Shown here piece by piece: positions 30,001 to 42,215 of a stretch of DNA of 64,000 bases. The stretch's first letter is position 1, and every line of letters starts with the position of its first letter. Made by a program: the position numbers and the translations under genes. Origin of the DNA: Blattamonas nauphoetae (lineage: Eukaryota; Preaxostyla; Oxymonadida); assembly GCA_033064195.1 (NCBI GenBank), contig JARBJD010000333.1, positions 1 to 64,000 on the forward strand, given 5' to 3'. The notes beneath the pieces were generated by a model, which was given only the letters and a program-made list of their open reading frames with translations, had not been told where the DNA came from and ran no database searches.

Positions 30001-32161
30001 TCAAAAATCAACGAAAAAGAGTCGCCAAACTGTCTTCTCCACGAAGATCGGCGCGTACGGAGCAGCCTGTCTCAACTTCACATACCCGTCCTGCACGAAA
30101 GTGAGGAGGGCAGCCATGGCGAGTGCCTTGTACCTTCTCCACTCCCTCTTCTGATGTTCTGGTGCGTCTTTTTTCGGGCGGAGTGTATTTGAATGCATCG
30201 TTGAAGGAAAGCACATTACCTCTCGTCTTGGTGAATTGATGGGAGACAAGTTCCAACGCGCCACGCGTCTTGTCGTCATAGAAAGCATGTGGATACTCGC
30301 TTGGTTGGTGAGAATGGTGAGACGGGGCCATCGTGTGGTGAGGGCTGTTGGTCTTCGAGTTGACGTCTGGCGAGTTCGATGCGAGAATCTTCGACTGGAT
30401 GTCGCGGATCTCCTCGTCCGTCAACATTCCCTCCGACTGCCGCTCCGTGCCTGTGGGGCACTGTGGTGTCACGAATTCGTCCATGGCTCCTTGCCCTTCA
30501 AACGGTCCGGGTGACTGGAGTTCTTCAAACACTCCATCAAATCCAGCTGTGGTGTTGGGCGTGCTGTGTGTGGTTGCTCGACGGGCAGCTTCTTCGAGGG
30601 GGGCGAGTGAGTCTGTTGAGGGAGTGTTTTCGTTGGTCGTCTTTCCTTCCGCTTTAGCGAGGGCGTCTTCAGCATCTGCAGAAGAGAGAAGAATGAATGG
30701 GAACATGAAGAGAGAGCAATACCAGTGCGAATGGTTTGAGAGACAGGTGTTTTGAATGAAACGGGGAGCCCGGCAAGGTACGTTTTGCTCTTAATGGCTT
30801 TCAGCCTTTCCAGATATGCTGAAGGGTCGAAGTCAATCTGTTTCTTCCACTCCTCCATAAATTCATCTGTCGGAGGGACAAGGAGCTCATCATCCAACCA
30901 GTTGTTGAGTGAGGGGAAGAAGATCATTTCGCTCAACTCCATTCTCCTCACAATATCTCGAGTATCGTCTTGGTTGTCACTCATGGTCTGATCGCTCAAT
31001 GTAATGACTTGATCTATTTTGACACCCTTCTTTTGACTTGAGTCGGATTTAGTCGGAGGACCTGATTGTTTTCGCTTTTTCTTCCCCGTAGAAGATTTGA
31101 GAGCCATAAAATCGTCTTCCAGGAACAATGGAATCTTGTTTGACTTTTCTTGTGCTTGGGGTTCAGGATATTCGAATCCTTCTTCCATTTCGGGCGTTGT
31201 TGTTGGTTGAAACGCGAGCGACGAGGAATCGGGATGATTATATTCTGATGGACGTTGGTTATAAAACTCAGTGGTTTGCATGAATGAATCGAAGTCTTGG
31301 AAGCCTCCTTGTTGACGAGCATACTCGATCAGCCATCGAAGCTCGTCGGGATCATTTGTTGGCGTCACGAAAACCTAACAAGGAGAAGCAGCAGAGTTAT
31401 AGATGAAAAAAGAGACATACCGTAGGAATATCACTCATTAGATTGTCTGCTGCTCCCGCAAAGTAGTCAGACTCTCTGAAATCGGATCCGTCCGTCATCG
31501 GTGTTCTCAGCTGATTCGAGGGGAGTGTGAACGGTGAAAGTGATGAACACTGCGATTCTGGATCGGTTGGCGTCGGGCCCGGCATGAGCAGCGATGAATG
31601 TGGATATCCAAATATGTTCAGTGTTGGATCGCGAGGTGTGGACATATTCAAAGGTGATTCGGGGATTGTGATGTGTGACCGAGATGCATTACCAATATTA
31701 GGTGGAAGATCGATATTAGATGTGTGTAAAGTCTATATAGAGAGAAAAGCAGAAAAAATGTTCTGAAAAAGAAACTCACAATAAAAATGTCAATAAATTT
31801 TTGTCAGCGATATAGTGTTGGAAAAAGCATACAGTATTAAGACGTGCCTGAAACTCATTGATGTCATCGGCCATGTATTTCAGTTTCCGCGTATAAATTC
31901 GAATCAGTCCAAGTAGTAGATGCGCTTGATATCGAAGTGCAAGAGGTATCTTTTCTTCCCATTCTCTTCTGTCGGAATACCCTCTTTGATGATCTTCACT
32001 GCTGCTGGAATGTTGATTTGAAGAATCTTGCCTTTAGACAGATTTCGGTCAGAGTTCGCTGCAATCCATACTTGACCAAGGAGACTAAGTGAATCAAAAG
32101 AAGTCCTAAAGAAGACACAAATATACCCGTGCTTAGATATATATCGCGAGTACAATGCCAT
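30001..32161 (-). CDS. RAD21: RAD21/SCC1-type cohesin kleisin (right arm), spliced
   Basis: Mirror copy of 22357-24517, with the same N-terminal SMC3-binding and C-terminal winged-helix features. Two homopolymer differences disturb the frame here: four A instead of five after EENGK (near 31950) and six A instead of five after TPPEK (near 30173). As the left copy is clean at both points, these look like sequence errors or very recent decay. ATG at 32159-32161, TGA at 30001-30003. Confidence 0.85.
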
Positions 32162-32398
32162 GGCGTGTGGTCAAGGATGATCCATCCCTTAATTCTCACT
32201 CATCTTGTCACTTCTCAATCAGACAAAGAGATTGTGAAGTGATATTTCCAGAAGTCAATTTAATCCCAATGATTATTCATCTGGGGGATTCCAGACACCT
32301 TGTTCGATAAAGTCCAGATGTTTATCAAAACAACTTGATGCCATCCTCATTTCAGTCACTTGGATTTGATACAGGAGATCAAGCTTGGTCACTCGTTC

Positions 32399-33727
32399 TT
32401 ATTGTTCCGATCCTGCCAATTCTTCCTCGTGCTTGAGGTACAAATACCGTTTGACCTGCAAAAATGAGGATGAAAGAGTCAGACATCAACTCTGAAGTCT
32501 TTCACAAGCTCTGCATTCTTCTGATCGAGAACCAGCCACCTGAATATGAAATAGCATCGTTGGAGTTGTTCCTGAGAGAGTCGGAGAGAATAGAAAGTAC
32601 CTTGATGATTGGAACTTTGGACTGAATGTCGGAAATGATAAAATTCGAGAAAGGGGCTACAGCCTCGTTCTGGCGAAACTGAAAAATGTGGTTACGACGA
32701 AGGTGGGCCATATCAACCAAAGTGCGCATCATTTTAAACCTTCATTGGAGAGTGAAACAGTAATTGAAGAAGCACACTGAACTGACTGCAGCTCGACTGT
32801 AATCAGTGTGACATTGTTCTTTTTTGAGAGTGAGTACACCGTGTCGGTAAGATAAGTGGCATGACCCTGATGGTGGAACGGTGGAAAGACGAGAACTCGG
32901 TTGAGAAGGATAAACCATGCTAGAGCAGACCTGATTCTCCACAAGGAAGAATTTGGAAAATGGAAGAAGTGGTACACGGTTGCATAGCCAACAATTTGGA
33001 AATCAACACGTGGGGGATTTGAACCGTCGCCAGGTTTGTTCGTCTTCTTGTACCTGAAATTGAAGAATACTGAAGAAGAAGAAAATAGTACATCAAATAG
33101 ACGTCCCAATTTGGATCGTCTTCATCGAGATAAGATGCATAGTTGATGAAGAAGAATGGCATGGCCATCAACTTTTTATGAAAGACCTTCATATCTGGGT
33201 CTGAAAGGGGTGCCCGGAGAAAAGAAAGGTGAATCCAATGTAGATGAAGAAAAGGCTCAAAAATAACAAACACGATAGATTTGGAAGATCGAATTACCAA
33301 GTGGAGTCGAAGAATTTCCATTTGGATTGTACGAAGGACAAGGCATATACTCGCAAATCGGTTTCCATGGGAGGTGAAACTCATCAGTGTTCTCCGGCTG
33401 TAGGAGGATATTCAAGAATGACTCTTTTCAATGAGAATGACCAACATTTGAGAATGAGTTTCTATCTCTCGAAAGTGTGTAGCGATTCAGATAGGTGAGG
33501 ATAATTTCGAGAGGATCTTGAGCCTAAAATATCAATGAGAGAGATTTTTTGAGATGGAGCACAGCATCGTGAAGAAAACGGAAGTAAAGACTTGAAGTGT
33601 TGCTTCACCCAACTGTTGTTCATATACACAATTGAATGTGTCCTTTTGGATAAAGCAATCAACGTGAACTGTTTCATATCCAGGAATGATTTGGGCCTCT
33701 CCAAAAAAGGATACATTTGCATTGGTT
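32399..33727 (-). CDS. HAT1: Histone acetyltransferase HAT1 (right arm), spliced
   Basis: Mirror copy of 20792-22119. The frame is open through the TVYSLSKKNNVTLITVE segment (six A), where the left copy is shifted. In the run of A near the N-terminal SISK segment this copy has one A more than the left. In both copies the junction before MMRTLVDM needs either a small intron or one extra A, so that point is not settled. TAA at 32399-32401 (minus strand). Confidence 0.83.
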
Positions 33728-34030
33728 GAAATGAAGAGAGAGACTGGTTAAAATTTGCTCCATCAACTAAATATCAATGTTGCAGGGAGAATATGTTGTC
33801 ACGAGGTGTAAATAAAAGGATGGTCAGACTGAAATGGAAGGTTATTGCATCGTTAGCTGGAATCGATGAAAAGACAATGTGATGGGTGTGGGAAGTTCTA
33901 CAGTTAAGATAAGGCATTATCAACCTCCACTGTCATGATTTCATCTTCACCTATCGAACTGGTTGAACCAACTTCTTGATTATGATTGAGAGAGAAGAAA
34001 GTGAAATGTTCAACGAAAAAAGAAAATTGA

Positions 34031-34486
34031 TCACGGAAGAAGACTACGGACATGAAGACTCATCAGGAAACACACAGGGGGGCCAAAACGCTTCAGATGT
34101 TCGTGGCAACCTTCCAAATCTTTCTTTGCCTTTGTGCGGAAATAGAACAGCGGACAATCTCGACTGGAGCACAGGAAGGGCTGATGCATCGACATCGAGC
34201 ACCGCTGGCACTGTGCATTGGCTTGCGAATACTGCTCCTCTGCTCGAGACGCCGAGCACTGAGCGTCCATAAACAGCTCAGGCTCCTTCGGCTTGCACTT
34301 TGCACACACAGCACCTTGCTCGTCCTTCGCCATCCTCGCCTCGGAGTTGATGCACGTCCGCACCACTCCCACAAACTGCAGCATCCCCGTTGCCTGTGCA
34401 GTGACCTTGCTTGGCTTGCGAATCACTCGTGTATGTTCGCCATTCAGCAGCAATTTGGAAGCCATCACCCATAATCGGCTTGAACA
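34031..34486 (-). CDS. POLD1: DNA polymerase delta catalytic subunit, C-terminal exon (right arm)
   Basis: Mirror of 20033-20487, with the same cysteine motifs and stop. In this arm the exon lies downstream of a longer POLD1 stretch (37304-38730), so with splicing of element A (34487-37303) it could form the 3' end of a transcript. Bases 34478-34486 are the downstream copy of the element A target duplication (GCTTGAACA on the plus strand); it contains the candidate splice acceptor TTCAAG. Confidence 0.88.
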   Translation of the reverse strand, partial: CSSRLWVMASKLLLNGEHTRVIRKPSKVTAQATGMLQFVGVVRTCINSEARMAKDEQGAVCAKCKPKEPELFMDAQCSASRAEEQYSQANAQCQRCSMSMHQPFLCSSRDCPLFYFRTKAKKDLEGCHEHLKRFGPPVCFLMSLHVRSLLP

Positions 34487-37303
34487 GGGTACGTATAGAG
34501 GCAGATCCGGTTTTCTATAAATACAGATCTGCAGATCTGCATTTATACAGACCTCAACGGATAAACTCAGATCTGTCATTACTGACTCTATTTTGGTCTA
34601 TAATGTGTCTTTCATGAATGAAAAAGACGTAGAATAGATGTAAAAGGATAAAAAGAAGAGTTTCAATGAAAAACGAGAGTTATAGACACGTCAGACCCAT
34701 CAACTGTGTTCAAGGGTCGATCGTGGTCACTTTCGAAAGATTGGCTTCCCTCAATATCTTCAGATAGAACTCAGAGAAAACGGTTCATGTCTCCAGCAAG
34801 ACAATATTCCCAGCTACTGGGTCATGAGTTCGTTGTTGTCTCCATTCCAACTCCGAAGGACGGTGTGAACCCAGTCAGCCTCGTCTCCCTCACACTCGCC
34901 ATCCCACCCCTTTCTGATTTGGAGCTGTGTCTTCGCAGTCTCGTCCTGCCCCACCCACCACGCGTGGAAGATGCCGCTGTACTTCACCAGCTGCATCTTG
35001 TGGTCTTTGAGGAGGAGCAGAGAGTGGGTTATGATCTGCACGGAAACGAGGAGCATCCGCTGTCTCCGCTGAGTGAGTGGCGGCATCGTCTGCGGCGGCG
35101 AAGGAAGCAGCACATCAGACTCCCACGGCTTCGAAGATCAGCATCGGCGGTGTCGAGATGGTCAGCATCGACAAAAGGTGGTGCAGTGGCTTCGTTCGCG
35201 CTCTCAGGGAAGACTTGCTCCTTCGACATTCCGAACGAGATGACATGGGCGGGAGGGGCGCGTAGTCAGTAACGGGGAGAGTGGTGGGCAAGTCGAGTGG
35301 AATGAAGAGCAGGCCGAGGATGAGGATCCCTTCGATTGCTGAGATGTTAAGAAGACCCGACGACTTCTTTGTCTTCGCAGCTTCGCTTCGGGCTCGTTGT
35401 AGGTGTCGTTCGAGTTTTGGTTCAGACGAGGGTCGTGTCTGTCCACAATCAGCATTGTCTCCATCCGCTGTGGATTCTGCGTCAGATTGAACGATGTTGC
35501 GTGGAAGGCCTCGTTGAAGAGTATCAGGAAGGCTGCGAGGGAGTAGTGAAGGAGCGTGTGGAGCACAGCGTCGTGTCCGACGTTGTATCCTTTCCGAGCA
35601 GCGTTCATGTCGAACGTGAACTGCTGCGTCGAGTCGAGGACGACTGAGAGCGGGATGGTGTCTGGAATCGGAGTTGTCGCTTTCGAAGCGTGTGCCTGGA
35701 TGGACAAACGTGAGCCTCATGTCGCCCGAGATCTTTTTGGGGAAGTTTTCATCCAGAGGATGTGGGCTTCGTCCTGCTGTGAATTGTTGCGGAGTGGCAG
35801 GAGTGGGCTGGCGAACGATGCTCATTCGGAGTGACGGGCGCGGATTGAACAGTCGCAGTGGCGGGCTTGCTGTTAGACTGGTCCGAGCAGTCGGCGAGAG
35901 AACACGTTCGGAAGATCAAACTTGGACTTGAATTCCTTTCCCAGCGGGCCTGCCGATGTGTGCCCCTTCGAGAACGAGAGTGTCTGGTGCTTGGAGAGGT
36001 TCTCGTAGGAGAGCATGATGATGGAGAGGAGGTGGAAGAGCGTCGACGTGAAGCTGGCGAGGAATTGCTGCGAGAAGGGTGTCTTGAGGATGTCCGAATT
36101 TGTCTGGCGCTGCGTCAGAACGTCCAAATACCCGACGAGCAGCGGAGAGAACACGATGCAGTACAATCGGTGCAGAATGATGACGCCGTCCTCGTCCACA
36201 AACTGTTCGATGAGCGAGCGTTCATTTGGTCCGAGTGGGTGCAGCAGCGTGACTGACAGGACTGGGTAGAGGTAGTGCAGCAGAGGCGACAGGAGGAACG
36301 AGAGGAAGAGGGAGTCGCCGAACAGCTCCTGCGAGAACGATGTGGGCGAGGTCAGAGAGGCCGACTGCGAGAGAGGGCTCTCTGCGCCAGACGTGTGTGA
36401 AGTATGAAGCTGATGTTGATGATGTTGCAGCGGCCATTGGGAGTGAAGAGGAGGGGAAGGATGGTGTCAAAAGTGAGAAGATATTTCAGTATCTGCAGAT
36501 AGGCCGCTGCGAGGTGACACGTTCTGCAGGAACATCAGATGCGCCGGTGAGACTTCGAACAGCCAACTCAGAGAAATCTCCTTGTTTTCATTGGGGTTGA
36601 AAAGGTTCATTTTTCGTTGTTCCTCTTTCCGTCCGACAATTGCTCCCATCTTGTTTGACACTCGCACTGCCAGCAGTTTTCGTTGTTTAGTCCGCCCAGC
36701 CAAATCTCTCGTCCATCCACCCATCATTAATGTCGTCTCCAAACGTGATTCCTCAAACGGCCTCCATATTCCCACAGATCCTGTCATCGCGAGCGAGAAG
36801 TGCGAGATCTGATCACTAATTGATTCATGTCGCAATAATTGACGTGGCGCGACTTAACAGGCGTCGAAATTGTTTAAAACATTCATTAAAGTCATATATG
36901 ATGAGTAGAATCAGATTTGGGGCGTCATGAAACAATAGAGGATCAAACTTGGAAGAGAAGTGATTGTTGACTTATTGAGAACTGTAGTTCGAAGCCTGGA
37001 GTAGTTTGATGCATTTGAGATGGATAGCTTATTGTGAAAAGTCACCAGAATCGAGAGAGTCTATAAAGAGATACCATAATTTCGTTTTCCATGTCTGGTC
37101 CGATGCATTGTTGTATTTTTCACTTTTCCACCACATTTTCTCAATAATACAATAAATCTTCCCCTTTTTCATTCATGAAAGACACATTATAGACCAAAAT
37201 AGAGTCAGTAATGACAGATCTGAGTTTATCCGTTGAGGTCTGTATAAATGCAGATCTGCAGATCTGTATTTATAGAAAACCGGATCTGCCTCTATACTTA
37301 CCC
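34487..37303 (-). mobile_element. TIR element A, right-arm copy (2817 bp, uninterrupted)
   Basis: TIRs of 140 bp at 34487-34626 and 37164-37303, identical but for one base. Target duplication of 9 bp: 34478-34486 and 37304-37312 (GCTTGAACA). It carries the empty Merlin site. The interior is the same as the left copy, including the broken gene-like pieces at about 34814-35825 and 35873-36530; fragment 1 is open at its start here (four C at 36453-36456). Both ends read GGGTANGTATAG inward, which is a match to a strong 5' splice donor whichever way the element lies in a gene. Confidence 0.9.
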
Positions 37304-38730
37304 GCTTGAACAGACTTTCGAGCGGCTTGGCGAGTTGCTGGTTGAGGTAGTAATCGGTCTCGATTGACAACCCACGATCCATCACGAACTGCGGGTCCTT
37401 GCTCTTCTCGTACGCCTTTGCGTTCTTCGGGCCTTCCACAATCACATAGAACACTCGGTCTCCAATCCCTGGCCCACTCCCGTCGCTCTTTCATCCGCTT
37501 AGCGAGCTCGACGTGTGGCTGCTTGCTCTCGTATTGCTCGGCCGAGCGAGTGAGCTGCTCCGAAATCAGCAAAAGCGACAGATCAATCTTGTTCTGGAGA
37601 AGGCCCGAGATGATCTGTTTTGTGAAGCTCTGCGCCCTTCGATGATTCGCTCGACGAGAATCTTCTGCAGACACGTCTCGTACACCAACCGCACCATCGC
37701 ACAGTTGTCTCGCCACACAGTCTCAATACCCTTCGTGTCGATCTTGTCTGTCTTCGTCCACAACAGCCCAGCGTATCTCTTCTTCGAGATCAGCAAGTAC
37801 GGCCAGCACACCTTCTCGAACTCCAACTTGATTGGCGGAGAGAAGAACGACGTGACAAGGTCGGCTGCTTCCTTCCCCCGAGCCATGGCTGTGGGGAGGT
37901 CTTTGATCCCAAAGTTGATCATGACCGAGTCTGTGTCTCCGTAGATGACCACAGCGTTTGTGTCGTACCCATTCGCTATTGCATACCGACCTTCCACAAT
38001 CGCCTTCGTGCGATCAGTCATCTGCCAGCCATATGCTGTCACACTTCGCGAGATCTCGAGGCACAGCAGGCGCCCGACTTGTGCTCCTGTGAAACCGTAC
38101 ACAGTGTTTGCTGTCACTTTGAAGGCCAACTGCCTTCCGTTCAGAACCAACTTGTTCATCGGGTCTGTCGCTTCAGCCAGTTCTTTGCGTGTCCGCTTTC
38201 GAGCTGCAAGAAGCCATTCCAGAATCTCTGGCAGAAGACCCTTGCGCAGATGGGACTTGACGAAGAAGTTGCCAGTGGGTGTTCTGCTGTAGTCAGCGGG
38301 GTCGAGCTTGGAGGCTGCTTCGGGATGGAGGAGAGTGGAGTAGCAGAGATTGTGGCAGATCATGATCGACGGATACAGCGATGCGAAATCGAGGGTCACA
38401 ACAGGGTCGGGGTAGAACCCGCGCTGTGGCTCAATGACAGTCGCTCCTTGGTACTTCTCTTCGGTGATCTGATTCTTCAGGCAGGGAACAATCATGTGTT
38501 TTTTGTTGGCGTATCGGTGGAGGAGGGAGATGACGCGGATCTGCTGTCCTCGGATGGAGAGATACGACATGGGAACACTTGTCACGCGAGATAACTCGGT
38601 GAAGTTCACAACCACCTTCAGCTTGTCCATCAGCAACAGCGGGAGGAGAGCATCCTTCAGACAGTACACAGCCAGTCGCTGACGAGACTCAGCGTCCTTC
38701 TCCTGCAGGTCAGAAATGATGCTCCCTCCG
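37304..38730 (-). pseudogene. POLD1: DNA polymerase delta catalytic subunit, polymerase core, truncated and disturbed
   Basis: Encodes the family B core of POLD1: RRLAVYCLKDALLP-like entry (RQRLAVYCLKDALLP), GATVIEPQRGFYPDPV, motif A DFASLYPSIM, motif B KVTANTVYGFTGAQVG, motif C YGDTDSVM, then KKRYAGLLW and DIRRDNC-like WRDNCAMV. The exonuclease half is absent; homology stops near 38735, where an acyl-CoA synthetase piece begins on the other strand. The frame shifts by one base near 37630 (between RIIEGR and FTKQIISGLL) and again at about 37483, where KRMKER should join DGSGPGIGDRV. The second point coincides with the outer edge of the palindrome arm. Either a pseudogene or a mis-assembled true gene. 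Confidence 0.85.
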
Positions 38731-38741
38731 GATGTTGCTTA

Positions 38742-39080
38742 GTGCACACTTCGGCCGAGTTCCGACAGTTGGGTATTTATAAGCATCGACTCAGACCGCT
38801 CACTCCTGCCTTCAAAGCTGATGCACCCATTCAACTCCCCATCATCCCCCCGACGCCCCTCGACCACCAAGCCTTCATCTACACTTCGGGAAGCACAGGA
38901 AAACCAAAAGCAGCCATGCTCAACCATCAATCAATGGTTGTGACGTACGGAGCAGCCAAAGTGAGAGGATACTGGTTCACAACAAAGGACATCCACCTTT
39001 CATATCTTCCACTGGCCCATGTCTTCGAGAAGATCTGTCTTCATGGAGGTCTGCACGGAGGCGCCTGCATCTGCTTTGCC
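38742..39080 (+). pseudogene. Long-chain acyl-CoA synthetase fragment
   Basis: AMP-binding enzyme fragment. The P-loop-like signature FIYTSGSTGKPKAAML is followed by the family's TTKDIHLSYLPLAHVFEKI. Such enzymes activate fatty acids with ATP and CoA. Only about 110 residues are present: homology begins after the N-terminal domain and fades after GGACICF near 39075. It abuts a POLD1 fragment upstream and an unrelated minus-strand fragment downstream, so it is a truncated piece. Confidence 0.8.
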
Positions 39081-39084
39081 TGCG

Positions 39085-39485
39085 AAGGGGCAGCAAGCCA
39101 GACGGATCAGCCAGACGGATCAGCTGGCTGTGAATCACACGCGGAAACATGTCGTTGAAGTCGTTCAATTCCGGCATCAGCTGGTTGATCACCCGAACCA
39201 GCTCCTGCTGGAAGAAGACGTCGGTGCGGCCGAGAATGAATGTGTTGGGAGCCCCGTCGCTCGACACCACCCAGCGGAGGTCCTGGTCTTTGAGATGGAC
39301 GGAGTTGTGTGTCTCGAAAGTCGCTTCGGTTGAGGCATCGAGAAGGAAGTCCACCAACCGGAAGCATTCGGCGACAACTTGGGGGATCATCTTGTATTGA
39401 ATGGCGTTTCTGATGATGAAGACACATTGTGAGATGGTGTCTGTCTGTTCTGGAGAAGCAAGGCCGATGGACTGAGTAAGGACTG
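39085..39485 (-). pseudogene. Fragment of an unrecognised protein
   Basis: Clear coding character on the minus strand: SIGLASPEQTDTISQCVF, then MIPQVVAECFRLVDFLLD, DLRWVVSSDGAPNTFILG and FFQQELVRVINQLMPEL. I cannot name it. Both ends look cut: the frame runs into the acyl-CoA synthetase piece at one side and a stop at the other. Confidence 0.5.
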
Positions 39486-39783
39486 TTCAGATGCGTTCAA
39501 GTGCCATCGTGAAATTTGTCTCCTTTGTCAACATAGAGATCTGAAACCCAAACAGTCATCACATTCTGTGACTGACAAATTAGGGGAGTGGAAGAAATTG
39601 TTCGAAAATGTTCGGTGAATCGATCATTCTGATCAAACCAAAGTCAACACAATCTTGACCCCGACTCATCCATCAGGTGTTATCTCAACATTTCAAGCAT
39701 ATTCACAACTAGTCACCGCATCAAAACACCATGAATATTGAAAGGATTTTATTATATCCTCATATTAACATCCCGAAAGCGAA

Positions 39784-41843
39784 ACAAACTGTTCGATCCC
39801 CTTTCTCTTCGATATCTCGTTCATTGTTCACCAGGCCTGTCTCGAAGCGTTACTAAGCCAGATTTGTGGGGAGTGCGAAACACTCCGTCCCACGATGTTG
39901 AATCAACTACTCTTTCTCTTGTTAAGTTTGTCACAACTTGTTTTCCTTATATCTCGTTGATGATCTTCACAGAATCTGACTGGGCGCTCTCAACAATCCC
40001 TGATGTGGATTACATCAAACCTCTTGAGGAATATTGTGAAAAAGTCAAACCATGTGATGTTCCTGTGTGATTCTTTTGATGTCATCATTTCTCAGATTGC
40101 ATTCCCAAAATTGTTGTCTCTAATTGGTCTGTCATTGTTTTGTGTTGATCTAAACTCTTTTTCATGATTCTTTCGATCAGGGAAATCATCGGAAGACGAA
40201 TTGGATCGCATCTGTGGATCATCAATTCCCTCGTTCTTTCTCAGCTGGATGGGATCAATTTCCAATGAAACTGTGCACAATGAAGTGTGTCTTCCTCTGC
40301 ATTTCCATCAATTTGTCATAGCTCGGAGATTGTCTGGTATTGTTGACATCAACACTTCGATCGTCTCAAACCTTTGTCGCCCGCCACAAATCCGAACTTC
40401 TCGCTTTTATCGATCATTCAAAGAATAAACAATCATCCATTCCACATTTGACGATTCTGGCGCAACTGTGTTTCTTCCCACATTTCAAAGTGTCGAAGAT
40501 GGCTCTCAAAGAGCTCCGCGAAGCAATAAAGTCTGATGATGAAATATTGTGCTTCATCCGAACACTCAAAATACCTTCTGGTTCGACTGCCCGTTCATCG
40601 CGGCTTGACTGGTTCGCAGGACGGCTGTGTTCCTCACTAGCCGAACATGTTTCTGAAATGAATTCGCTCTTCGCCGAATCATCACCTCCCGATGCGACCA
40701 CCTCTGCTCTCTCCATCACATCTCACGTGGAATCACCACATCTCGTCAGAAAAGCTGTTGTGAACCTTCTTTGTCATGAATTCTCTCTCCTCGACACACT
40801 ACTCGTTGGCAACGCGAACGACACATATGTTATCGGTAAAAACGCTTTTGATACCGTGTGCACATGTCTCTTCTCATCTTATCCAGATTCTGTTGGACAG
40901 CGACTGTGTTCCTCGTCTCGATGCTACCATCATCACATGCCTCGATCTGCTTGAGCAGCAGAACACCGAGTCAAATTCTCTGCCTCAAGACCAAACAGGC
41001 CTGTTGATCACAGTTCTCAACTGGTCGTGGCATTGTGTTTCCAACTGCCTCTGTGGCTACAAATCGTTACTCCATGGAAGTGTCGACTACGTCTTCTCCG
41101 ATGTCTCGCGGCTGTGTTCGCTTTTGGAGCGAACTTGCCGGCAATTGTCACCAACGCGCAATTCTCATCTGGAAATGATCGTCCGAATCTATTTCAGGCT
41201 CCCTCGTTTGTTTCGATACATGCTGGAATTTCGTCTGATTGAACGAGTGATCGACGCATCCAATTCGTTTAAAGTTCCCACAACAAACAGTGATTTCCAT
41301 ACACATCTCTTGAGTGCCATCGTCAGCTTGCTTTCTTCTCCAATCCCCGTCACAGAAGACCAAGAAGAGCGGAGGAGAATCCAAAAAGAACAGTTTGAAT
41401 GTGTGTTTACACCAGCCAAGCGATATCTGCAGTTCATTGCTCTGCGAGAGGAGTTCGTTCCACGTGGCACAACATTCATTGGATTGTCAGTCCTAATGAA
41501 CGATCTTTATGAATGGACATCACAGCTCGAGCACACTCAATCCAAACCTGGAAAGCCTGCGGAGACAGGAAGAGAGAAGTGGGAAGTAGGGTGGCTCGTG
41601 GAGAATACAGACGAGACATTTTTCCATGAGAGACTGAAGTTGATCAGAAAAACAGACGAGGAGATGAAACAGCACCAGAAGGAAAGATGGAGGAAGCGAG
41701 TGGAGAGACAACGAGAAGCAGGACATGAAGATGCAATGGAAGGATGGATGACGCGAAGGGATAATGAAACACCGTCAGAGATTGTGGACTTTATGAGACA
41801 CGTGAGTGAGGAGACTGGGATGAATTTGAGATTGGGAGAATGA
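39784..41843 (+). CDS. Diverged paralogous-family protein, second copy
   Basis: Paralogue of 25876-27975. The 5' part is almost the same for about 433 bp, after which similarity drops. The C-terminal frame (40776-41843) ends with REKWEVGWLVENTDE, RWRKRVERQREAGHEDAMEG and a tail MTRRDNETPSEIVDFMRHVSEETGMNLRLGE-like (broken here only by my length limit on quoted residues: read FMRHVSEETGMNLRL). The upstream frame (40340-40954) includes VARHKSELLAFIDHSK and IPHLTILAQLCFFPHF. The family has no known function; helical repeats are likely. Confidence 0.6.
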
Positions 41844-42020
41844 ATTACACTTTTCACGTCACTGATTCATCGTTTTTGTAAGACTAATTTTGGGCAAAAT
41901 ATTGTGCTTTTTTCGATGAAATGAGACGATCGTGAAGAAAACGAGATGCGCAAAAATTTGGACACTTTTGATCGAATTCACCAAAAAAAGTGCGAGCAGA
42001 GAGAGAAATGACGAGAAACA

Positions 42021-42215
42021 ATGGCAAAAACGGTACTAGACGAATTTTTGAAAAATAGTGAGTTGAAGTCAGTGTATCTGAGTCCTGATCGAGAGCGTAA
42101 AAATGTCTACTATCAAAGGTGTAAAACAAAGAGAGAAGGGAAAATCAAAAAGAGAGTCATACCATTGAATCACAACCAGTCTGACAACGAGCATCGACTG
42201 CTGGGCCATCGCTGA
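42021..42215 (+). CDS. Possible first exon of an unknown gene
   Basis: ATG-initiated MAKTVLDEFLKNSELKSV, then YLSPDRERKNVYYQR, has the look of real coding sequence. After that the frame becomes low in character and may pass into an intron. No downstream exon could be assigned. Confidence 0.25.
   Translation: MAKTVLDEFLKNSELKSVYLSPDRERKNVYYQRCKTKREGKIKKRVIPLNHNQSDNEHRLLGHR

Larger units (their letters stand above)
28642..37482 (-). repeat. Right arm of the giant inverted duplication
   Basis: Reverse complement of 15604-25875 without Merlin copy 2, about 8.84 kb. Its outer edge (37482) falls inside POLD1, exactly where the reading frame of that gene is disturbed. Its inner edge adjoins the 2.77-kb spacer. 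Confidence 0.95.

Noticed and set aside
39738-40070. Retroelement or viral origin of the repeated 433-bp tract
   Set aside because: No reverse transcriptase, terminal repeats or poly-A tail; the tract is the 5' part of a paralogous host gene.
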